Positions 1 to 4,812 of a DNA stretch of 6,113 nucleotides are shown piece after piece. How positions within the stretch are numbered: the stretch's first letter is position 1; every line of letters begins with the position of its first letter. Origin of the DNA: Sphingomonadales bacterium (GTDB taxonomy: Bacteria; Pseudomonadota; Alphaproteobacteria; Sphingomonadales; Sphingomonadaceae); NCBI GenBank assembly GCA_027489295.1, contig JAIYAA010000150.1:1-6113 (forward strand). The letters run 5' to 3'. The notes under the pieces were generated by a model, which saw only the letters and a list, made by a program, of their open reading frames with translations, was not told the DNA's origin and did not search any database. The position numbers and the translations under genes are program-made.

Positions 1-1097
1 CGCAAGGCGTTGTTCTTGAAGCGGATGGCATACCAGAGATCAGGGCTGTCCATCACGCAGCGCTCGGCGAAGATCCAGCGCGCGCCACCCGAAATCTGCG
101 AGCCTACGACCACGCCGCCATGCCCTTCCTTCATCCGGCAATCGCGGATCAGGATGTTCTGCGACGGCATCGCCAGCCGCCGCCCGTCCTCGTTCCGCCC
201 GGAATTGACCGCGATGCAATCGTCGCCGGTATCGAAGGTGCAGTGCTCGATCAGCGCACCATCGACGGACTCGGGGTCGCAGCCATCATTGTTCGGGCCA
301 TGCCCCAGAATGTCGACGCCCCGCACGATCAGATTGCGGCACAGCACCGGGTGGATCTGCCAGAAGGGCGAGCCCCGCAGCTTCACCCCCTCGATCAGCA
401 CATTCTCGCAATCATAGGGCTGGACGAAGGCCGGCCGGAGGTATGATCCCGCGCCGAACACCCGCTTTTCCACCGGCACCCGCCGCTCGGCCATGTCGAA
501 GAGGATCGCGCGCGCCTTGCGCTGGTCGGGCATGCCCTCGCGCCAGCCGTGATCGGTGGTACCGCCCCAGGGCCCCTTCCACGACCACCAGTGCTGCGCG
601 CTCCCCTGCCCGTCCAGCGTACCCTGGCCGGTGACCGCGATGTTGCGCTGCCGCCGCGCATAGACCAGCGGCGAATAGTTCATCAGTTCGATCCCTTCCC
701 AGCGGGTGAAGACCAGCGGATAGTCCTTGGGGTCGGTGGAAAAGAGCAGGGTCGCGCCGGCCTGCAGGTGCAGGTTCACGTTCGAGCGCAGATGCACAGC
801 GCCGGTCAGGAAACGCCCGGCGGGCACCACCACCCGGCCGCCACCGGCATCCGCACAGGCGGCGATGGCGCGGGCGATCGCCTCGCTGTTCAAGGTGGTG
901 CCGTCACCGCGCGCGCCATAGAGGGTCACGTCGAAATCGCGCGCAGGGAAGACCGGAGGAAGCGCCGCGCGGGCGATCGCGTCGGCGCGCGCCCAGGGAT
1001 CAGCCTCGGCGGCCTGAATCCGACCCGGCAGCAGCGACAGCGCCGCGCCCGCACCTGCGTGGCCGAGCAGCGCCCGACGGGAAGGCGTGAACCCCAT
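1..1097 (-). CDS. Glycoside hydrolase family 28 (polygalacturonase-like), Tat-exported; 3' end outside window
   Basis: The reading frame runs from ATG at 1097-1095 to the window edge, giving 365 residues without a stop. GH28 enzymes hydrolyse alpha-1,4-galacturonosyl or related bonds in pectin, and they fold as a right-handed beta-helix. Residues 6-30 form a Tat-type signal peptide: SRRALLG, then a small hydrophobic stretch, then an Ala-rich end (IQAAEA). The pectate-lyase/GH28 entry motif LYGARGDGTTLN is at residues 59-70. All four GH28 active-site blocks are present: NND-GCDPES at 269-277 (Asp271), GDD at 291-293 (Asp292 and Asp293), GHGG at 325-328 (His326), and RFK at 359-361, where RIK is usual. 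The start is supported by AGGAGAGG about 5 bases upstream. Bacterial members of this type are usually about 450-480 residues, so roughly 100 C-terminal residues lie outside. Family and catalytic class are secure. Endo- versus exo-action, and homogalacturonan versus rhamnogalacturonan or xylogalacturonan as substrate, cannot be decided here. Confidence 0.95.
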   Translation of the reverse strand, partial: MGFTPSRRALLGHAGAGAALSLLPGRIQAAEADPWARADAIARAALPPVFPARDFDVTLYGARGDGTTLNSEAIARAIAACADAGGGRVVVPAGRFLTGAVHLRSNVNLHLQAGATLLFSTDPKDYPLVFTRWEGIELMNYSPLVYARRQRNIAVTGQGTLDGQGSAQHWWSWKGPWGGTTDHGWREGMPDQRKARAILFDMAERRVPVEKRVFGAGSYLRPAFVQPYDCENVLIEGVKLRGSPFWQIHPVLCRNLIVRGVDILGHGPNNDGCDPESVDGALIEHCTFDTGDDCIAVNSGRNEDGRRLAMPSQNILIRDCRMKEGHGGVVVGSQISGGARWIFAERCVMDSPDLWYAIRFKNNAL

Positions 1098-1100
1098 ATC

Positions 1101-1108
1101 CTCTCCTT
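1101..1108 (-). promoter_or_regulatory. Ribosome binding site of the GH28 gene
   Basis: On the minus strand the start is preceded by GAAGGAGAGGATATG. The purine-rich core matches the anti-Shine-Dalgarno sequence well and fixes the start at 1097, which also places the twin-arginine motif right after the N-terminus. Confidence 0.75.
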
Positions 1109-1113
1109 CGGAT

Positions 1114-1133
1114 CCGGTGTTGACACCGGTTTC
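1114..1133 (-). promoter_or_regulatory. Candidate repressor operator in the GH28 5' region
   Basis: Positions 1114-1129 read CCGGTGTTGACACCGG, a perfect inverted repeat of 7-base arms around a 2-base centre. It overlaps a second, imperfect palindrome, GACACCGGTTTC at 1122-1133 (10 of 12 bases symmetric, centred on CCGG). CG-centred palindromes containing ACCGGT resemble operators of LacI-family sugar regulators. The site lies 17 bases upstream of the GH28 ATG, between the possible -10 and the ribosome binding site, where a bound repressor would block transcription. The symmetry is seen directly; the regulator family is inference, and no regulator gene is in the window. Confidence 0.5.
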
Positions 1134-1138
1134 GTTGA

Positions 1139-1167
1139 AGGTTGTCCCGAGATGAAGGCGGGGTCAA
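1139..1167 (-). promoter_or_regulatory. Possible sigma70-type promoter of the GH28 gene
   Basis: On the minus strand TTGACC (plus-strand 1162-1167) matches five of six -35 consensus bases. After a 17-base spacer comes CAACCT (1139-1144), which is a poor -10. Spacing and location just upstream of the operator-like palindrome are right, but the weak -10 keeps this tentative. Confidence 0.3.
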
Positions 1168-1385
1168 GCCCGCCCATATCGATTGCGGCGAACGGAAGGC
1201 ACCTCTTCTGCCTGCGTATGCCGGTAGAGACCGCGGCCGGCAGGGCATTCTTTCCCAGAATTCGAAGCGATGCCTTTGTCGCCAGCGCCTTACGCCGCAT
1301 TTACGGCCCGGCGGCGCCCGCTTGGCTGATCCAGACCTCTATAATTCGCACTCCCCCGGCCTGCTCTGCGCCGGTGCAACAAGGA
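1168..1385. other. Unassigned intergenic stretch between the GH28 promoter region and the chemotaxis remnant
   Basis: No frame here gives a protein I recognise, and frames crossing it are not continuous with the chemotaxis-like protein that begins near 1390. A perfect TATAAT at 1340-1345 (plus strand) is followed by GC-rich sequence, but there is no convincing -35 at 16-18 bases, so I do not call a promoter. A short inverted repeat (CCGGC and GCCGG) flanks CTGCTCTGC at about 1355-1373. The stretch may be rearranged DNA left when the upstream part of the chemotaxis gene was lost. Confidence 0.4.
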
Positions 1386-2029
1386 TCCCTGTCGCGGGGC
1401 GATCTCACCGCGACGATCGATGTGCATGTCGCGCCGCGCTTCGATTCCGTGAAGGGCAATTTCAACCGCGCGGTGACCAACCTGCGTGCGCTGATCGCGC
1501 AGGTTCTCGAAAGCGCCACCACGATCCGCACCGGATCGAGCGAGATCGCCGTCGCGTCCGAAGACCTCGCCAAGCGCACCGAGGCGAACGCCGCCAGTCT
1601 GGAAGAGACCGCTGCCGCCGCTACCCAGATGGACCAGCGCCTGCGGGCCACCCTGGGGCGCTTGGCAGCATCTCGGCGGCCACTGCAGAGGTCCACCAGC
1701 TGGTGACCGCCATGGCGACGGACAACCGGGCCCAGGCCTCGGCCATCTCGCAGATCGCCAGCGCCGTCCAGACGATGGACCAGAGCACCCAGCAGAACGC
1801 GGCAATGGTCGAACAGACCTCGGCCGCGGCGCGCAACCTGAATGCCGAGGTCGCCAGCCTCAGCGACCGGGCAAACACGTTCCAGGTCGGTGGCCAGCGC
1901 CCCGTGCCATCGGCGGACCGGCGGTCCAGCGCTTCGCGCAGCAACAACAGCGGCTATGTCTCGCCGGTCAAGCCCTTGCCCGTCGCCGCGATGGCGGCCT
2001 CCGACGCGGGAGAATGGGCGAGCTTCTAA
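1386..2029 (+). pseudogene. Methyl-accepting chemotaxis protein remnant (N-terminus and signalling hairpin deleted, frameshifted)
   Basis: Two pieces of one chemotaxis receptor are readable in different frames. Piece 1 (about 1386-1652) starts at the end of a HAMP-like segment (SRGDLTATID) and runs into the first cytoplasmic helix (NFNRAVTNLRALIAQVLES, then LAKRTEANAASLEETAAA) as far as MDQRLRAT. Piece 2 (about 1655-2029, another frame) resumes at GALGSISAATAEVHQLV and continues through the second helix (MDQSTQQNAAMVEQTSAAAR) to a stop at 2027-2029. Missing are the N-terminal sensor and membrane part and, at the junction near 1651-1658, the hairpin tip that binds CheA and CheW, which I estimate from family knowledge at about 130 residues. 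If piece 1 is translated it ends at a stop at 1704-1706. The C-terminus EWASF fits the xWxxF pattern of the pentapeptide that tethers CheR in some receptors. This is very likely a non-functional relic. Confidence 0.85.
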
Positions 2030-2048
2030 ACCCGCCGCGCACGCAAAG

Positions 2049-2078
2049 ACGGCCGGGAGATCGATCTCCCGGCCGTTT
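2049..2078. terminator. Perfect palindromic terminator between convergent genes
   Basis: Positions 2049-2076 form a perfect 28-base palindrome, ACGGCCGGGAGATC followed by its exact reverse complement, giving a stem of about 11-12 pairs with a small loop at ATCGAT. On the plus strand the stem ends in TTT (2076-2078); on the minus strand it is followed by CTTTG. It lies 20 bases after the chemotaxis remnant's stop and 23 bases after the stop of the convergent PEP-CTERM gene, so it probably serves both directions. The short T tracts make it a moderate terminator. Confidence 0.75.
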
Positions 2079-2098
2079 CTGCATCTGGCAACAAGCGC

Positions 2099-2734
2099 TC
2101 AGGCGACGGCGGCGACGCCCATGGAACGGCGGGCGCGACGGCGCAGCGATGCGCCGACAAAGCCGAAGCCTGCGATCATCAGACCCCAGCTTGCCGGTTC
2201 CGGCACGCCGCTGGGCCCGAACACGACATTGACCTGCGCCGTGCCGATCTTGGCGCCGGCCAGGCTCGGCGCGCCGAGCGCTGCGGTGAAGGCGTTGGCG
2301 GCTTCGGTGGTCAGCGTCAGCGTCGAGTTGGCGCCGAGGTTGAACAGCGAAACGGTGCCCAGCGCCGTGCCGTTGGCAGCAGCGCTGCCACGCACCACGC
2401 CATTGGCGGTGTCGACCACGAAATCGCCGATGCTCAGCGTGTTGGTACCCGAGGTGAAGTTGAGGCCCGAGCCGTTATGCTCGACAAGCAGCGCACCGGT
2501 GGAATCGTTCCGCGTGCCACCGGTAGCGAGAAACGTCGCGACGATATCGTTGCCGAGCATGAACGAGCTGGCAGTGCCGTAGGTCGCCAGCGAATAGCCG
2601 AGCGACTGGAAGGTGCTGGTAGCGGTGAGGTCGACGGCGGTGGCACCGCCGAGAATCGGGGCAGCCGAAGCCGCGACGGGTGCTAGCGACAGGCCCGCTA
2701 CAAGGGCAGCCGCGCCCAAAGCGCCTTTAATCAT
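2099..2734 (-). CDS. Secreted PEPxxWA-CTERM-type sorting-domain protein, 211 aa
   Basis: A Sec signal peptide occupies residues 1-24 (MIKGALGAAALVAGLSL, then APVAASA; cleavage likely after Ala24). The body, about residues 25-175, is rich in Gly, Ala, Thr, Ser and Asn, has no Cys, and appears beta-rich; I recognise no enzyme motif in it. The C-terminus is a PEP-CTERM sorting signal: VPEPASWG at 177-184, a hydrophobic helix (LMIAGFGFVGASL, 185-197), then an Arg cluster RRRARR (198-203). In the proteobacterial PEPxxWA subclass the motif normally reads W-A; here it is W-G, and nine residues follow the basic cluster. Such tails are recognised by an exosortase in the inner membrane, which removes them and releases or anchors the protein; this often goes with exopolysaccharide production. 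The start at 2734 is chosen over an in-frame ATG at 2809 because AGGAGG precedes it by 8 bases and it begins the signal peptide. Function of the body is unknown. Confidence 0.88.
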   Translation of the reverse strand: MIKGALGAAALVAGLSLAPVAASAAPILGGATAVDLTATSTFQSLGYSLATYGTASSFMLGNDIVATFLATGGTRNDSTGALLVEHNGSGLNFTSGTNTLSIGDFVVDTANGVVRGSAAANGTALGTVSLFNLGANSTLTLTTEAANAFTAALGAPSLAGAKIGTAQVNVVFGPSGVPEPASWGLMIAGFGFVGASLRRRARRSMGVAAVA

Positions 2735-2917
2735 CCGCAACTCCTCCTGAACAGGGTCTACAGGCCGGGTGCGACTGCGCAGACGCAGGCCCGCATTCCA
2801 GCACCGCACGAACCGTGTCGAAGGGGAGCGAGTTCCTACAACTTGTCTTGTATTCCAATCGCCTCATCGAAACACCTAAGAAGCGTTTCGACTCCGATAC
2901 AGCCGGCGCCACCGCGC
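2735..2917 (-). promoter_or_regulatory. Upstream region of the PEP-CTERM gene with inverted repeats
   Basis: This 183-base gap follows the cupin-like gene and should hold the PEP-CTERM promoter. At 2837-2852 it has TACAACTTGTCTTGTA, with inverted TACAA/TTGTA ends and a tandem CTTGT-CTTGT inside. At 2867-2891 it has TCGAAAC and GTTTCGA arms separated by 11 bases; one arm lies in GAAGCGTTTC (2880-2889), a CG-centred imperfect palindrome like LacI-type operators. The 2867-2891 hairpin has no T run after it on the minus strand, so it is not a convincing terminator for the cupin-like gene. I could not place a confident -35/-10 pair. The repeats are seen directly; regulatory function is inference. 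Confidence 0.35.
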
Positions 2918-3952
2918 CTAGCGATTCATCCGGTGCAGCAGCTGCGCCCGCAGGCGCCGTGCCTCCACTGCGTCGATTGGCGCCAATGGTCCCCGTGCCG
3001 CCTCCGGCAGGTGCGATGCCGCGCGGTCGGGATCGCCGAACACATAATAGTCGAACAGCGCGCGCCACGCGTCCTTTTCGGGCGCCGGCCGGTCGCGCAG
3101 GCTGAGCAGCGCGTGGAGCAAGGTGATCTGCGGCGTATCCAGCCAGGCCGGGCTGGTGTTCCACCAATAGTTCACCAGCACGTTGAACGGCGCCAGGGCC
3201 TCGACATGGTGCCACCACATCGCCGGGTAGAAGAGCAGGTCCCCCGGTTCGAGCTCGGCTACCTGCGCATGCGCCATGGCCTCGCGGAAGCCGGGATGGC
3301 GAACAAGGTCCGGTGCGGCAAAGTCGACCATGCTCACCACCTGCCCGCCGGGCGTCGGTTCGAGCGGGCCGGGATAGAGATTGGCGATCTGATCGGGCGG
3401 GAACAGGGTGAAGCGCCGCTTGCCCACTGCGCACACCGCCAGGTTGTGCGACATGTCGTAATGGCAGGTGGCGGTGGTGCGGTTGCCGATCCAGATGCTC
3501 GCCAGATGCTGCGCGAACATCGGGTGATCGAGCGCCAGGTCGTTCTCGATGCGGAAGCCGGGCAGATACGTGTCGAGATCGGTCGATCCGACATAGAAGC
3601 TCGGCGCATCGGGCGCGCCGATCTGCGGGCGCATCGCCTCAAGCAACGCGGCCAGCGGCTCGCGGCGGCCGGTGAAGTTGAGGCCGGTGACGGTCTCGTC
3701 ATAGAAGAAGCGGCCCTGGATTTCGGGGGCGCCCATGAACGTCACCACCGGGCGACCGGCGTCGAAGCGCTGGAGCAGGTCCATCGCGGCACCGGCGGAC
3801 TCCAGCCCGGCGCGGACCAGCGGCCAGTCGGCGGCAATGCCCTTCAGGATCACCGGCGCCTGCGCCGCTATCAGCTGGTCGAACGGAATCGCGTCGGGCG
3901 CGATGCCTTCCACCACCCGCACGGCGGGCGCTGCGCCGGCAAGCACGTTCAT
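2918..3952 (-). CDS. Cupin-like (JmjC/FIH-type) Fe(II)/2-oxoglutarate-dependent protein, 344 aa
   Basis: This is a cupin_8/JmjC-like protein related to the asparaginyl hydroxylase FIH. The metal-binding facial triad is visible: His164-x-Asp166 in CHYDMSHN (163-170) and a distal His248 or His249 in MWWHHVEAL (245-253). GKRRFTLFPP (177-186) follows the first strand, and Lys178 is a candidate for binding 2-oxoglutarate; VLVNYWW (258-264) matches the strand after the distal His. The N-terminal third has the APVILKGIAADWP pattern (32-44) typical of the family. Length is normal and there is no signal peptide, so it should be cytoplasmic. Its ATG overlaps the SapC stop as ATGA (3949-3952), so it is probably translated by coupling to SapC. 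In sphingomonads and caulobacters such proteins occur beside TonB-dependent receptors and SapC genes, often with a tryptophan-halogenase-like gene, which is absent here. Fold and cofactor are well supported; the substrate is unknown. Confidence 0.9.
   Translation of the reverse strand: MNVLAGAAPAVRVVEGIAPDAIPFDQLIAAQAPVILKGIAADWPLVRAGLESAGAAMDLLQRFDAGRPVVTFMGAPEIQGRFFYDETVTGLNFTGRREPLAALLEAMRPQIGAPDAPSFYVGSTDLDTYLPGFRIENDLALDHPMFAQHLASIWIGNRTTATCHYDMSHNLAVCAVGKRRFTLFPPDQIANLYPGPLEPTPGGQVVSMVDFAAPDLVRHPGFREAMAHAQVAELEPGDLLFYPAMWWHHVEALAPFNVLVNYWWNTSPAWLDTPQITLLHALLSLRDRPAPEKDAWRALFDYYVFGDPDRAASHLPEAARGPLAPIDAVEARRLRAQLLHRMNR
3949..3952 (-). promoter_or_regulatory. ATGA stop/start overlap coupling SapC to the cupin-like gene
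   Basis: The minus strand reads ATGA, where ATG starts the cupin-like protein and TGA ends SapC. There is no good Shine-Dalgarno sequence before this ATG, so re-initiation by ribosomes finishing SapC is the expected mechanism and suggests the two proteins are made in matched amounts. Confidence 0.8.
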
Positions 3953-4668
3953 CGCGCCGTGCCTGCGTTCTTTCGCTCGATCAGCGCGCTGATATTGCCC
4001 ATCGACGCGGCGACCAGATGCGCCAGCCCAAGCAGATTGGCGCGGTGCAGCCGCTCGACACCGGCCATGTCCAGCGCCTCCAGACGCTCGCGCGACAGCA
4101 TCTGGAAGCCCTCGATCCGGTAGCGCTGCTCGTCGTGCAGCGTCACCTCGATCACATTGGCCTCGAGCAGGCCCAGTTCCTGGAACAGCGCATAGACCGG
4201 CGCGGCGGCGGCGATGCCGCCATGGATGCGCCCGAGTACGCGCGAGACATGTTCCAGATAGCGGCTCGCGCCGCCCTGGGGCAGGAACAGCGGCTCGCCC
4301 TCCGCGGTGCCGACGCGCGGGTCGTCGAGGTCGATATGGACCGTCGGCCCCTCCTCCGGATCGATGCCATCGGCGGGGATGCCGATCGAGAAGGGTCCGC
4401 GCTGCTGGAGCGCGGGGACATAGCGGCTGGTCCAGCGCGCGCCGTCGAAGAACAGGTTCTCGTCGCGGTCCAACCCGGTGAGCGCCACCGCCTGCAGCCC
4501 CTCCCCTTCCGCCTCGCGGAACAGGATCGGGAATTCGCGCTGCACTGCCTCGAACTCGGTGGGGAAAATCAGGATCTGGTTGGCACCATCGCCGAACTCC
4601 ACCCCGTGGCGGAAGGCGACGCGGAGGTCCTGGTGGAGCACATTGTCCAGCGCGACCGGTCTCGTCAT
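3949..4668 (-). CDS. SapC-family protein, 239 aa
   Basis: The protein matches the SapC family, named after a Campylobacter gene near the S-layer locus but in alphaproteobacteria usually found beside TonB-dependent receptors. Recognisable blocks are ILIFPTEFEAVQREFPILF (32-50), AVALTGLDRDENLFFDGARW (60-79), YVPALQQRGPFSIG (83-96), an acidic stretch with HIDLDDPRV (111-119), and GEPLFLPQGGASRYLEHV (124-141). The C-terminal half is helical. There is no signal peptide or membrane segment, so a cytoplasmic location is likely. No catalytic motif is evident, and the family has no firmly established biochemical role. The stop overlaps the next gene's start (ATGA, 3949-3952). The ribosome binding site is weak (GGATGATG about 6 bases before ATG), and a 144-base gap with a terminator separates it from the receptor upstream, so expression may depend on read-through or a local promoter. 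The family call is firm; the function is open. Confidence 0.9.
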   Translation of the reverse strand: MTRPVALDNVLHQDLRVAFRHGVEFGDGANQILIFPTEFEAVQREFPILFREAEGEGLQAVALTGLDRDENLFFDGARWTSRYVPALQQRGPFSIGIPADGIDPEEGPTVHIDLDDPRVGTAEGEPLFLPQGGASRYLEHVSRVLGRIHGGIAAAAPVYALFQELGLLEANVIEVTLHDEQRYRIEGFQMLSRERLEALDMAGVERLHRANLLGLAHLVAASMGNISALIERKNAGTAR

Positions 4669-4753
4669 TCGAACATCATCCGTTTTTCAGCCCGTTGGCG
4701 GGCCTGGTCGGCGGGACCATGGCGGAAAGCCCCCGCCGCCTCAACCACAAGCG
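4669..4753 (-). other. Leader segment between the receptor terminator and SapC
   Basis: This stretch holds a small hairpin, GCCCG-TTGG-CGGGC at 4690-4703, followed on the minus strand by TGAAAAACGG rather than a T run. It is too weak to call a second terminator. I see no clear promoter or small gene here. Confidence 0.3.
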
Positions 4754-4781
4754 AAAGGGCCGCTGCACCAGGCAGCGACCC
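4754..4781 (-). terminator. Intrinsic terminator after the TonB-dependent receptor
   Basis: On the minus strand GGGTCGCTGC, a CTGGT loop and GCAGCGGCCC form a 10-pair stem (4757-4781) with one G-U pair, followed by TTTCGCTTGT. It lies about 30 bases past the receptor's stop. The T tract is short, so partial read-through into SapC is plausible and would make the receptor mRNA more abundant than the downstream genes. Confidence 0.7.
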
Positions 4782-4812
4782 TCCCTCTCCTTCCGCGCAG
4801 ATGCGCGGTAGC

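Noticed and set aside
549..1385. Plus-strand open frame across the GH28 N-terminus
   Set aside because: It is antisense to the GH28 gene with its signal peptide and conserved blocks. Only its far end (about 1386 onwards) is real, as chemotaxis remnant sequence.
1641..1706. Programmed frameshift joining the two chemotaxis pieces
   Set aside because: There is no slippery sequence, and a frameshift would not restore the missing signalling tip; deletion with frame loss explains it better.
2735..2809. Upstream ATG at 2809 as the start of the PEP-CTERM protein
   Set aside because: The 25 extra residues are Arg-rich and would precede a perfectly placed signal peptide; the ATG at 2734 has an AGGAGG ribosome binding site.
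2843..4123. Long plus-strand open frame of 426 codons
   Set aside because: It lies opposite the cupin-like and SapC genes, whose minus-strand products have clear family motifs; its own translation is Arg/His-rich low-complexity sequence, typical of the antisense of a GC-rich gene.
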